Shown here: piece by piece, positions 14,380 through 28,930 of the stretch | Numbering within the stretch: position 1 is the first letter of the stretch | How the letters are laid out: every line of letters starts with the position of its first letter | Source: Hetaerina americana | Taxonomy: Eukaryota; Arthropoda; Insecta; Odonata; Calopterygidae | Assembly: GCA_022747635.1 (NCBI GenBank) | Contig: JAKTNV010000163.1 | Coordinates: forward strand, 485,629 to 549,628 | DNA length: 64,000 nucleotides | Direction: 5' to 3' | The notes under the pieces: generated by a model | What the model saw: the letters and a program-made list of their open reading frames with translations, nothing else | What the model was told of the DNA's origin: nothing | The model's database searches: none | Program-made: the position numbers and the translations under genes

Positions 14380-16810
14380 TAAACTAACTTACAACAGACA
14401 CCACCATACTCACAGCTTAAATGTCACCGAAGCACGGACGACTCAATTTTGATATTTTAATTCGTTGCTACGTTGTTTTTAACTCTCAATTACCTTTTTC
14501 AACAAACAGTAAAAATAACGATAAAATAAACTAACATACAACAGACACGACCATACTCACAGCTTAAATGTCCACGAAGCACGGACGACTCAATGTTGTT
14601 ATTTTTATTCGTTGCTCCGTTGTTTTCAATCTCAAATACCATTTTCTACAAACAGTAAAAAATACGATAAAATAAACTAACTTACAACAGACACCACCAT
14701 ACTCACAGCTTAAATGTCCACAAAGCACGGACGACTCAATGTTGATATTTTTATTCGTTGCTCCCTTGTTTTCAATCACAATTACCATTTTCAACAAACA
14801 GTAAAAACCACAATAAAATAAACTAACTTACAACAGACACCACCATACTCACAGCTTAAATGACCACGAAGCACGGACGACTCAATTTTGATATTTTAAT
14901 TCGATGCTACGTTGTTTTTAACTCTCAATTACCTTTTTCAACAAACAGTAAAAACAAGGATAAAAAAAAACTAACTTACAACAGACACGACCATACTCAC
15001 AGCTTAAATGTCCACGAAGCACGGACGACTCAATGTTGATATTTTAATTCGTTGCTACGTTGTTTTCATTCTCAATTACCCTTTTCAATAAACAGTAAAA
15101 ACAACGATAAAATAAACTAACTTTCAACAGACACGACCATACTCACAGCTTAAATGTCCACGAAGCACGGACGACTCAATTTTGATATTTTAATTCGTTG
15201 ATACGTTGTTTTCATTCTCAATTACCTTTTTCAACAAACAGAAAAAACAACGATAAAATAAACAAACTTACAACAGACACGACCATACTCACAGCTTAAA
15301 TGTCCACGAAGCACGGACGACTCAATGTTGATATTTTTATTCGTTGCACCGTTGTTTTCAATCTCAATTACCATTTTCAACAAACAGTAAAAAATACGAT
15401 AAAATAAACTAACTTAAAACAGACACCACCATACTCACAGCTTAAATGTCCACGAAGCACGGACGACTCAATGTTGATATTTTACTTCGTTGCTACGTTG
15501 TTTTCAACTCTCAATTACCTTTTTCAACAAACAGTAAAAACAACGATAAAATAAACTAACTTTCAACAGACACCACCATACTCACAGCTTAAATGTCCAC
15601 GAAGCACGGACGACTCAATTTTGATATTTTAATTCGTTGATACGTTGTTTTCATTCTCAATTACCTTTTTCATCAAACAGTAGAAACAACGATAAAATAA
15701 ACTAACTTTCAACAGACACCACCATACTCACAGCTTAAATGTCCACGAAGCACGGACGACTCAATGTTGATATTTTAATTCGTTGATACGTTGTTTTCAT
15801 TCTCAATTACCTTTTCAACAAACAGTAAAAACAACGATAAAATAAACTAACTTACAACAGACACCACCATACTCACAGCTTAAATGTCCACGAAGCACGG
15901 ACGACTCAATTTTGATATTTTAATTCGTTGATACGTTGTTTTCATTCTCAATTACCCTTTTCAACAAACAGTAGAAACAACGATAAAATAAACTAACTTT
16001 CAACAGACACCACCATACTCACAGCTTAAAGGTCCACGAAGCACGGACTACTCAATGTTGATATTTTTATTCGTTGCTCCGTTGTTTTCAATCTCAATTA
16101 CCATTTTCTACAAACAGTAAAAAATACGATAAGATAAACTAAGTTACAACAGACACCACCATACTCACAGCTTAAATGTCAACGAAGCACGGACGACTCA
16201 ATTTTGATATTTTAATTCGTTGCTACGTTGTTTTTAACTCTCAATTACCTTTTTCAACAAACAGTAAAAACAACGATAAAATAAACTAACATACAACAGA
16301 CACGACCATACTCACAGCTTAAATGTCACCGAAGCACGGACGACTCAATGTTAATATTTTAATTCGTTGCTACGTTGTTTTCATTCTCAATTACCCTTTT
16401 CAGCAAAAGTAAAAACAACGCTGAAATAAGCTAACTTACAACAGACACCACCATACACACAGCTTAACTCAAATTCTCAATTACCTTTTTTAACAAACAG
16501 GAAATACAACGATAAAATAAACTAACTTACAACAGACACGACCATACTCACAGCTTAAATGTCCACGAAGCACGGACGACTCAATGTTGATATTTTACTT
16601 CGTTGCTACGTTGTTTTCAACTCTCAATTACCTTTTTCAACAAACAGTAAAAACAACGATAAAATAAACTAACTTACAACAGACACGACCATACTCACAG
16701 CTTAAATGTCCACGAAGCACGGACGACTCAATGTTGATATTTTTATTCGTTGCTCCGTTGTTTTCAATCTCAATTACCATTTTCTACAAACAGTAAAAAA
16801 TACGATAAGA
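14380..16810. repeat. 17-monomer higher-order repeat, copy 4 (most diverged)
   Basis: Unit of 2431 bp; a two-base deletion (cagcaaaagt for cagcaaacagt, near 16406) accounts for the missing 2 bp. Truncated monomer at 16454. It lacks the variants shared by copies 1-3 (it has caacagacacc near 15567 and gttgtttttaactctc near 14912) and has several private changes: aacaaactt near 15263, taaaggtcc near 16029, ggactactc near 16047, gtcaccgaagc and gttaatatt near 16326-16352. It is the array-edge copy. Confidence 0.93.
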
Positions 16811-17028
16811 TAAACTAACTTACAACAGACACCACCATACTCACAGCTTAAATGTCACCGAAGCACGGACGACTCAATTTTGATATTTTAATTCGTTGCT
16901 ACGTTGTTTTTAACTCTCAATTACCTTTTTCAACAAACAGTAAAAATAACGATAAAATAAACTAACATACAATAGACACGACCATACTCACAGCTTAAAT
17001 GTCCACGAAGCACGGACGACTCAATGTT
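16811..17028. repeat. Partial fifth copy of the 2433-bp repeat
   Basis: Follows the unit phase for about 218 bp, then breaks at 17029 where the expected atgttgttattttt is replaced by atgtttatatttt. This is the right edge of the 2433-bp array. Confidence 0.85.
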
Positions 17029-20000
17029 TATATTTTAATTCGTTGCTACGTTGTTTTCATTCTCAATTACCTTTTTTAACAAACAGTAAATACAACTATA
17101 AAATAAACTAACTTACAACAGACACCACCATACTCACAGCTTAAATGTCCACGAAGCACGGACGACTCAATGTTGATATTTTAATTCGTTGCTACGTTGT
17201 TTTTAACTCTCAATTACATTTTTCAACAAACAATAAAAACAACGATTAAATAAACTAACTTACAACAGACACCACCATACTCACAGCTTAAATGTCCACG
17301 AAGCACGGACGACTCAATGTTGATATTTTTATTCGTTGCTCCCTTGTTTTCAATCAGACTTACCATTTTCAACAAACAGTAAAAAATACGATAAAATAAA
17401 CTAACTTACAACAGACACGACCATACTCACAGCTTAAATGTCCACGAAGCACGGACGACTCAATGTTGATATTTTTATTCGTTGCTCCGTTGTTTACAAT
17501 CTCAATTACCTTTTTTAACAAACAGTAAATACAACGATAAAATAAACTAACTTACAACAGACACGACCATACTCACAGCTTAAATGTCCACGAAGCACGG
17601 ACGACTCAATGTTTATATTTTAATTCGTTGCTACGTTGTTTTCATTCTCAATTACCTTTTTTAACAAACAGTAAATACAACGATAAAATAAACTAACTTA
17701 CAAAAGACACGACCATACTCACAGCTTAAATGTCCACGAAGCACGGACGACTCAATGTTGATATTTTAATTCGTTGCTACGTTGTTTTCATTCTCAATTA
17801 CCCTTTTCAATAAACAGTAAAAACAACGATAAAATAAACTAACTTTCAACAGACACGACCATACTCACAGCTTAAATGTCCACGAAGCACGGACGACTCA
17901 ATTTTGATATTTTAATTCGTTGATACGTTGTTTTCATTCTCAATTACCTTTTTTAACAAACAGAAAAAACAACGATAAAATAAACTAACTTACAACAGAC
18001 ACGACCATACTCACAGCTTAAATGTCCACGAAGCACGGACGACTCAATGTTGATATTTTTATTCGTTGCACCGTTGTTTTCAATCTCAATTACCTTTTTC
18101 AACAAACAGTAAAAACAACGATAAAATAAACTAACTTACAACAGACACGACCATACTCACAGCTTAAATGTCCACGAAGCACGGACGACTCAATGTTGAT
18201 ATTTTTATTCGTTGCTCCGTTGTTTACAATCTCAATTACCTTTTTTAACAAACAGTAAATACAACGATAAAATAAACTAACTTACAACAGACACGACCAT
18301 ACTCACAGCTTAAATGTCCACGAAGCACGGACGACTCAATGTTTATATTTTAATTCGTTGCTACGTTGTTTTCATTCTCAATTACCCTTTTCAACAAACA
18401 GTAAAAACAACGATAAAATAAACTAACTTACAACAGACACCACCATACTCACAGCTTTAATGTCCACGAAGCACGGACGACTCAATTTTGATATTTTAAT
18501 TCGTTGATACGTTGTTTTCATTCTCAATTACCTTTTTCATCAAACAGTAGAAACAACGATAAAATAAACTAACTTTCAACAGACACCACCATACTCACAG
18601 CTTAAATGTCCACGAAGCACGGACGACTCAATGTTGATATTTTACTTCGTTGCTACGTTGTTTTCAACTCTCAATTACCTTTTTCAACAAACAGAAAAAA
18701 CAACGATAAAATAAACTAACTTACAACAGACACGACCATACTCACAGCTTAAATGTCCACGAAGCACGGACGACTCAATGTTGATATTTTTATTCGTTGC
18801 TCCGTTGTTTTCAATCTCAATTACCATTTTCTACAAACAGTAAAAAATACAATAAGATAAACTAACTTACAACAGACACCACCATACTCACAGCTTAATG
18901 TCCACGAAGCACGGACGACTCAATGTTGATATTTTAATTCGTTGCTACGTTGTTTTCATTCTCAATTACCATTTTCAACAAACAGTAAAAACAACGATAA
19001 AATAAACTAACTTACAACAGACACGACCATACTCACAGCTTAAATGTCCACGAAGCACGGACGGCTCAATGTTGATATTTTATTCGTTGCTCCGTTGTTT
19101 TCAATCTCAATTACCATTTTCAACAAACAGTAAAAAATAGGATAAAATAAACTAATTTACAACAGACACCAACATACTCACAGCTTAAATGACCACGAAG
19201 CACGGACGACTCAATGTTGATATTTTATTCGTTGCTCCGTTGTTTTCAATCTCAATTACCATTTTCAACAAACAGTAAAAAATACGATAAAATAAACTAA
19301 CTTACAACAGACACCACCATACTCACAGCTTAAATGACCACGAAGCACGAACGACTCAATGTTGATATTTTTATTCGTTGCTCCGTTGTTTTCAATCTCA
19401 ATTACCATTTTCAACAAACAGTAAAAAATACGATAAAATAAACTAACTTACAACAGAAACCACGATACTCACAGCTTAAATGTCCACGAAGCACGGACGA
19501 CTCAATGTTGATATTTTTATTCGTTGCTCCCTTGTTTTCAATCACAATTACCATTTTCAACAAACAGTAAAAACCACAATAAAATAAACTAACTTACAAC
19601 AGACACCACCATACTCACAGCTTAAATGACCACGAAGCACGGACGACTCAATTTTGATATTTTAATTCGATGCTTCGTTGTTTTTAACTCTCAATTACCT
19701 TTTTCAACAAACAGTAAAAACAAGGATAAAAAAAAACTAACTTACAACAGACACGACCATACTCACAGTTTAAATGTCCACGAAGCACGGACGACTCAAT
19801 GTTGATATTTTAATTCGTTGCTACGTTGTTTTCATTCTCAATTACCCTTTTCAATAAACAGTAAAAACAACGATAAAATAAACTAACTTTCAACAGACAC
19901 GACCATACTCACAGCTTAAATGTCCACGAAGCACGGACGACTCAATTTTGATATTTTAATTCGTTGATACGTTGTTTTCGTTCTCAATTACCATTTTCAA

Positions 20001-23000
20001 CAAACAGTAAAAAATACGATAAGATAAACTAACTTACAACAGACACCACCATACTCACAATTTAAATGTCAACGAAGCACGGACGACTCAATGTTGATAT
20101 TTTAATTCGTTGCTACGTTGTTTTCAACTCTCAATTACCTTTTTCAACAAACAGAAAAAACAACGATAAAATAAACTAACTTACAACAGACACGACCATA
20201 CTCACAGCTTAAATGTCCACGAAGCACGGACGACTCAATGTTGATATTTTTATTCGTTGCACCGTTGTTTTCAATCTCAATTACCATTTTCAACAAACAG
20301 TAACAAATACGATAAGATAAACTAACTTACAACAGACACCACCATACTCACACCTTAAATGTCCACGAAGCACGGACGACTCAATGTTGATATTTTAATT
20401 CGTTGCTACGTTGTTTTCAACTCTCAATTACCTTTTTCAACAAACAGAAAAAACAACGATAAAATAAACTAACTTACAACAGACACGACCATACTCACAG
20501 CTTAAATGTCCACGAAGCACGGACGACTCAATGTTGATATTTTTATTCGTTGCTCCGTTGTTTTCAATCTCAATTACCATTTTCTACAAACAGTAAAAAA
20601 TACGATAAGATAAACTAACTTACAACAGACACCACCATACTCACAGCTTAAAGGTCCACGAAGCACGGACGACTCAATGTTGATATTTTAATTCGTTGAT
20701 ACGTTGTTTTCATTCTCAATCACCTTTTTCAACAAACAGTAAAAACAACGATAAAATAAACTAACTTACAACAGACACCACCATACTCACAGCTTAAATG
20801 ACCACGAAGCACGGACGACTCAATGTTGATATTTTAATTTGTTGCTACGTTGTTTTCATTCTCAATTACCCTTTTCAATAAACAGTAAAAACAACGATTA
20901 AATAAACTAACTTACAACAGACACCACCGTACTCACAGCTTAAATGTCCACGATGCACGGACGACTCAATTTTGATATTTTAATTCGTTGATACGTTGTT
21001 TTCATTCTCAATTACCCTTTTCAACAAATAGTAGAAACAACGATAAAATAAACTAACTTTCAACAGACACCACCATACTCACAGCTTAAAAGTCCACGAA
21101 GCACGGACGACTCAATGTTGATATTTTACTTCGTTGCTACGTTGTTTTCAATCTCAATTACCTTTTTCAACAAACAGTAAAAACAACGATAAAATAAACT
21201 AACTTACAACAGAAACGACCATACTCACAGCTTAAATGTCCACGAAGCACGGACGACTCAATATTTATATTTTAATTCGTTGCTACGTTGTTTTCATTCT
21301 CAATTACCTTTTTTAACAAACAGTAAATACAACGATAAAATAAACTAACTTACAACAGACACGACCATACTCACAGCTTAAATGTCCACGAAGCACGGAC
21401 GACTCAATGTTGATATTTTATTCGTTGCTCCGTTGTTTTCAATCTCAATTACCATTTTCAACAAACAGTAAAAAATAGGATAAAATAAACTAACTTACAA
21501 CAGACACCAACATACTCACAGCTTAAATGACCACGAAGCACGGACGACTCAATGTTGATATTTTATTCGTTGCTACGTTGTTTTTAACTCTCAATTACCT
21601 TTTTCAACAAACAGTAAAAACAAGGATAAAAAAAAACTAACTTACAACAGACACGACCATACTCACAGCTTAAATGTCCACGAAGCACGGACGACTCAAT
21701 GTTGATATTTTAATTCGTTGCTACGTTGTTTTCATTCTCAATTACCCTTTTCAATAAACAGTAAAAACAACGATAAAATAAACTAACTTTCAACAGACAC
21801 GACCATACTCACAGCTTAAATGTCCACGAAGCACGGACGACTCAATTTTGATATTTTAATTCGTTGATACGTTGTTTTCATTCTCAATTACCTTTTTCAT
21901 CAAACAGTAGAAACAACGATAAAATAAACTAACTTACAACAGACACCACCATACTCACAGCTTAAATGTCAACGAAGCACGGACGACTCAATTTTGATAT
22001 TTTAATTCGTTGCTACGTTGTTTTTAACTCTAAATTACCTTTTTCAACAAACAGTAAAAACAACGATAAAAAAAACTAACATACAACAGACACGACCATA
22101 CTCACAGCTTAAATGTCCATGAAGCACGGACGACTCAATGTTGATATTTTAATTCGTTGCTACGTTGTTTTCATTCTCAATTACCCTTTTCAGCAAACAG
22201 TAAAAACAACGCTGAAATAAGCTAACTTACAACAGAAACCACCATACTCACAGCTTAAATGTCCACGAAGCACGGACGACTCAATGTCGATATTTTTATT
22301 CGTTGCTCCGTTGTTTTCAATCTCAATTACCATTTTCTACAAACAGTAAAAAATACGATAAGATAAACTAACTTACAACAGACACCACCATACTCACAGC
22401 TTAAAGGTCCACGAAGCACGGACGACTCAATGTTGATATTTTAATTCGTTGATACGTTGTTTTCATTCTCAATCACCTTTTTCAACAAACAGTAAAAACA
22501 ACGATAAAATATACTAACTTACAACAGACACCACCATACTCACAGCTTAAATGACCACGAAGCACGGACGACTCAATTTTGATATTTTAATTCGTTGATA
22601 CGTTGTTTTCATTCTCAATTACCCTTTTCAACAAACAGTAGAAACAACGATAAAATAAACTAACTTTCAACAGACACCACCATACTCACAGCTTAAAAGT
22701 CCACGAAGCACGGACGACTCAATGTTGATATTTTATTCGTTGCTCCGTTGTTTTCAATCTCAATTACCATTTTCAACAAACAGTAAAAAATAGGATAAAA
22801 TAAACTAACTTACAACAGACACCAACATACTCACAGCTTAAATGACCACGAAGCACGGACGACTCAATGTTGATATTTTATTCGTTGCTCCGTTGTTTTC
22901 AATCTCAATTACCATTTTAACAAACAGTAAAAAATACGAAAAAATAAACTAACTTACAACAGACACCACCATACTCACAGCTTAAGAGACCACGAAGCAC

Positions 23001-25857
23001 GAACGACTCAATGTTGATATTTTTTTTCGTTGCTCCGTTGTTTTCAATCTCAATTACCATTTTCAACAAACAGTAAAAAATACGATAAAATAAACTAACT
23101 TACAACAGACACCACCATACTCACAGCTTAAATGTCCACGAAGCACGGACGACTCAATGTTGATATTTTTATTCGTTGCTCCCTTGTTTTCAATCACAAT
23201 TACCATTTTAAACAAACAGTAAAAACCACAATAAAATAAACTAACTTACAACAGACACCACCATACTCACAGCTTAAATGACCACGAAGCACGGACGACT
23301 CAATTTTGATATTTTAATTCGATGCTACGTTGTTTTTAACTCTCAATTACCTTTTTCAACAAACAGTAAAAACAAGGATAAAAAAAAACTAACTTACAAC
23401 AGACACGACCATACTCACAGCTTAAATGTCCACGAAGCACGGACGACTCAATGTTGATATTTTAATTCGTTGCTACGTTGTTTTCATTCTCAATTACCCT
23501 TTTCAATAAACAGTAAAAACAACGATAAAATAAACTAACTTACAACAGACACCACCATACTCACAGCTTAAATGTCCACGAAGCACGGACGACTAAATTT
23601 TGATATTTTAATTCGTTGATACGTTGTTTTCATTCTCAATTACCCTTTTAAACAAACAGTAAAAACAACGATAAAATAAACTAACTTACAACAGACACCA
23701 CCATACTCACAGCTTAAATGTCCACGAAGCACGGACGACTCAATTTTGATATTTTAATTCGTTGATACGTTGTTTTCATTCTCAATTACCTTTTTCATCA
23801 AACAGTAGAAACAACGATAAAATAAACTAACTTTCAACAGACACCACGATACTCACAGCATAAATGTCCACGAAGCACGGACGACTCAATGTTGATATTT
23901 TAATTCGTTGCTACGTTGTTTTCATTCTCAATTACCCTTTTCAACAAACAGTAAAAACAACGATAAAATAAACTAACTTACAACAGACACCACCATACTC
24001 ACAGCTTAAATGTCCACGAAGCACGGACGACTCAATTTTGATATTTTAATTCGTTGATACGTTGTTTTCATTCTCAATTACCTTTTTCATCAAACAGTAG
24101 AAACAACGATAAAATAAACTAACTTTCAACAGACACCACGATACTCACAGCATAAATGTCCACGAAGCACGGACGACTCAATGTTGATATTTTTATTCGT
24201 TGCTCCGTTGTTTTCAATCTCAATTACCATTTTCTACAAACAGTAAAAAATACGTAAAAATAAACTAACTTACAACAGACACCACCATACTCACAGCTTA
24301 AATGTCCACGAAGCATGGACGACTCAATGTTGATATTTTAATTCGTTGCTACGTTGTTTTCAACTCTCAATTACATTTTTCAACAAACAATAAAAACAAC
24401 GATTAAATAAACTAACTTACAACAGACACGACCATACTCACAGCTTAAATGTCCACGAAGCACGGACGACTCAATGTTGATATTTTTATTCGTTGCTCCG
24501 TTGTTTACAATCTCAATTACCTTTTTTAACAAACAGTAAATACAACGATAAAATAAACTAACTTACAACAGACACGACCATACTCACAGCTTAAATGTCC
24601 ACGAAGCACGGACGACTCAATGTTGATATTTTAATTCGTTGCTACGTTGTTTTCATTCTCAATTACCCTTTTCAATAAACAGTAAAAACAACGATAAAAT
24701 AAACTAACTTACAACAGACACCACCATACTCACAGCTTAAATGACCACGAAGCACGAACGACTCAATGTTGATATTTTTATTCGTTGCTCCGTTGTTTTC
24801 AATCTCAATTACCATTTTCAACAAACAGTAAAAAATACGATAAAATAAACTAACTTACAACAGACACCACCATACTCACAGCTTAAATGTCCACGAAGCA
24901 CGGACGACTCAATGTTGATATTTTTATTCGTCGCTCCCTTGTTTTCAATCACAATTACCATTTTCAACAAACAGTAAAAACCACAATAAAATAAACTAAC
25001 TTACAACAGACACCACCATACTCACAGCTTAAATGACCACGAAGCACGGACGACTCAATTTTGATATTTTAATTCGATGCTACGTTGTTTTTAACTCTCA
25101 ATTACCTTTTTCAACAAACAGTAAAAACAAGGATAAAAAAAAACTAACTTACAACAGACACGACCATACTCACAGCTTAAATGTCCACGAAGCACGGACG
25201 ACTCAATGTTGATATTTTTATTCGTTGCTCCGTTGTTTTCAATCTCAATTACCATTTTCTACAAACAGTAAAAAATACGATAAGATAAACTAACTTACAA
25301 CAGACACCACCATACTCACAGCTTAAAGGTCCACGAAGCACGGACGACTCAATGTTGATATTTTAATTCGTTGCTACGTTGTTTTCATTCTCAATCACCT
25401 TTTTCAACAAACAGTAAAAACAACGATAAAATATACTAACTTACAACAGACACGACCATACTCACAGCTTAAATGTCCACGATGCACGGACGACTCAATT
25501 TTGATATTTTAATTCGTTGATACGTTGTTTTCATTCTCAATTACCTTTTTCATCAAACAGTAGAAACAACGATAAAATAAACTAACTTTCAACAGACACC
25601 ACCATACTCACAGCTTAAATGTCCACGATGCACGGACGACTCAATTTTGATATTTTAATTCGTTGCTACGTTGTTTTCAACTCTCAATTACATTTTTCAA
25701 CAAACAATAAAAACAACGATTAAATAAACTAACTTACAACAGACACCACCATACTCACAGCTTAAATGTCCACGAAGCACGGACGACTCAATGTTAAAAT
25801 TTTTATTCGTTGCTCCCTTGTTTTCAATCACACTTACCATTTTCAACAAACAGTAAA
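17029..25857. repeat. Mosaic satellite A, no simple period
   Basis: About sixty monomers of mixed classes without one dominant period. Marker monomers recur irregularly, for example taaaggtccacg near 20647, 22402 and 25325, gtccatgaagc near 22116, and ggataaaaaaaaactaac near 19724, 21624 and 23376. The block 18425-20720 is duplicated far to the right. Nothing gene-like is present in any frame beyond chance openings. Confidence 0.9.
18425..20720. repeat. 2.3-kb satellite A block, left member of a distant duplication
   Basis: Co-linear with 31279-33574 at a constant offset of 12854 bp (88 monomers). Shared rare variants include the one-base-short cagcttaatgtcc (18893), acggacggctc (19061), ggataaaaaaaaac with the cacagtttaaatg neighbour (19724-19773), and cacaccttaaatg (20350). 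Differences include cacaatttaaatg near 20057 and gtaacaaatacg near 20301, both private to this copy. Confidence 0.88.
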
Positions 25858-28800
25858 AACAACGATAAAATAAACTAACTTACAACAGACACCACCATAC
25901 TCACAGCTTAAATGTCCACGAAGCACGGACGACTCAAGGTTGATATTTTACTTCGTTGCTACGTTGTTTTCATTCTCAATTACCTTTTTTAACAAACAGT
26001 AAATACAACGATAAAATAAACTAACTTACAACAGACACGACCATACTCACAGCTTAAATGTCCACGAAGCACGGACGACTCAATGTTTATATTTTAATTC
26101 GTTGCTACGTTGTTTTCATTCTCAATTACCTTTTTTAACAAACAGTAAATACAACGATAAAATAAACTAACTTACAAAAGACACGACCATACTCACAGCT
26201 TAAATGTCCACGAAGCACGGACGACTCAATGTTGATATTTTAATTCGTTGCTACGTTGTTTTCATTCTCAATTACCCTTTTCAATAAACAGTAAAAACAA
26301 CAATAAAATAAACTAACTTTCAACAGACACGACCATACTCACAGCTTAAATGTCCACGAAGCACGGACGACTCAATTTTGATATTTTAATTCGTTGATAC
26401 GTTGTTTTCATTCTCAATTACCTTTTTTAACAAACAGAAAAAACAACGATAAAATAAACTAACTTACAACAGACACGACCATACTCACAGCTTAAATGTC
26501 CACGAAGCACGGACGACTCAATGTTGATATTTTTATTCGTTGCTCCGTTGTTTACAATCTCAATTACCTTTTTTAACAAACAGTAAATACAACGATAAAA
26601 TAAACTAACTTACAACAGACACGACCATACTCACAGCTTAAATGTCCACGAAGCACGGACGACTCAATGTTTATATTTTAATTCGTTGCTACGTTGTTTT
26701 CATTCTCAATTACCCTTTTCAACAAACAGTAAAAACAACGATAAAATAAACTAACTTACAACAGACACCACCATACTCACAGCTTTAATGTCCACGAAGC
26801 ACGGACGACTCAATTTTGATATTTTAATTCGTTGCTACGTTGTTTTCATTCTCAATTACCCTTTTCAACAAACAGTAAAAACAACGATAAAATAAACTAA
26901 CTTACAACAGACACCACCATACTCACAGCTTAAATGTCCACGAAGCACGGACGACTCAAGGTTGATATTTTACTTCGTTGCTACGTTGTTTTCATTCTCA
27001 ATTACCTTTTTTAACAAACAGTAAATACAACGATAAAATAAACTAACTTACAACAGACACGACCATACTCACAGCTTAAATGTCCACGAAGCACGGACGA
27101 CTCAATGTTTATATTTTAATTCGTTGCTACGTTGTTTTCATTCTCAATTACCTTTTTTAACAAACAGTAAATACAACGATAAAATAAACTAACTTACAAA
27201 AGACACGACCATACTCACAGCTTAAATGTCCACGAAGCACGGACGACTCAATGTTGATATTTTAATTCGTTGCTACGTTGTTTTCATTCTCAATTACCCT
27301 TTTCAATAAACAGTAAAAACAACGATAAAATAAACTAACTTTCAACAGACACGACCATACTCACAGCTTAATGTCCACGAAGCACGGACGACTCAATTTT
27401 GATATTTTAATTCGTTGATACGTTGTTTTCATTCTCAATTACCCTTTTCAACAAACAGTAAAAACAACGATAAAATAAACTAACTTACAACAGACACCAC
27501 CATACTCACAGCTTTAATGTCCACGAAGCACGGACGACTCAATTTTGATATTTTAATTCGTTGATACGTTGTTTTCATTCTCAATTACCTTTTTCAACAA
27601 ACAGTAAAAACAACGATAAAATAAACTAACTTTCAACAGACACCACCATACTCACAGCTTAAATGTCCACGAAGCACGGACGACTCAATTTTGATATTTT
27701 AATTCGTTGATACGTTGTTTTCATTCTCAATTACCTTTTTCATCAAACAGTAGAAACAACGATAAAATAAACTAACTTTCAACAGACACCACCATACTCA
27801 CAGCTTAAATGTCCACGAAGCACGGACGACTCAATGTTGATATTTTAATTCGTTGATACGTTGTTTTCATTCTCAATTACCTTTTCAACAAACAGTAAAA
27901 ACAACGATAAAATAAACTAACTTACAACAGACACCACCATACTCACAGCTTAAATGTCCACGAAGCACGGACGACTCAATTTTGATATTTTAATTCGTTG
28001 ATACGTTGTTTTCATTCTCAATTACCCTTTTCAACAAACAGTAGAAACAACGATAAAATAAACTAACTTACAACAGACACGACCATACTCACAGCTTAAA
28101 TGTCCACGAAGCACGGACGACTCAATGTTTATATTTTAATTCGTTGCTACGTTGTTTTCATTCTCAATTACCTTTTTTAACAAACAGTAAATACAACGAT
28201 AAAATAAACTAACTTACAAAAGACACGACCATACTCACAGCTTAAATGTCCACGAAGCACGGACGACTCAATGTTGATATTTTAATTCGTTGCTACGTTG
28301 TTTTCATTCTCAATTACCCTTTTCAATAAACAGTAAAAACAACGATAAAATAAACTAACTTTCAACAGACACGACCATACTCACAGCTTAAATGTCCACG
28401 AAGCACGGACGACTCAATTTTGATATTTTAATTCGTTGATACGTTGTTTTCATTCTCAATTACCTTTTTTAACAAACAGAAAAAACAACGATAAAATAAA
28501 CTAACTTACAACAGACACGACCATACTCACAGCTTAAATGTCCACGAAGCACGGACGACTCAATGTTGATATTTTTATTCGTTGCTCCGTTGTTTACAAT
28601 CTCAATTACCTTTTTTAACAAACAGTAAATACAACGATAAAATAAACTAACTTACAACAGACACGACCATACTCACAGCTTAAATGTCCACGAAGCACGG
28701 ACGACTCAATGTTTATATTTTAATTCGTTGCTACGTTGTTTTCATTCTCAATTACCCTTTTCAACAAACAGTAAAAACAACGATAAAATAAACTAACTTA

Positions 28801-28930
28801 CAACAGACACCACCATACTCACAGCTTTAATGTCCACGAAGCACGGACGACTCAATTTTGATATTTTAATTCGTTGATACGTTGTTTTCATTCTCAATTA
28901 CCTTTTTCATCAAACAGTAGAAACACCGAT
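25858..28930. repeat. 7-monomer higher-order repeat, about 1022 bp, three partial copies
   Basis: The marker ctcaaggttgatatt occurs at about 25933 and 26955, and acttacaaaagacac recurs at 26174, 27196 and 28216, giving spacings of 1022 and 1020 bp, or seven monomers. Each copy is edited: the second contains cagcttaatgtcc near 27366, and 27500-28080 inserts class II monomers. The region 28080-28850 matches 26040-26810 at offset 2042 bp. Confidence 0.85.

Noticed and set aside
1034..14797. Identical 77-residue minus-strand reading frames at 1034, 3374, 7265, 9698, 12131 and 14564, with an 89-residue relative at 6390
   Set aside because: They span two A monomers and recur only because the higher-order repeat is copied (spacings 2340, 3891 and 2433 bp). 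Most monomer pairs do not keep the frame, and 146 is not a multiple of three.
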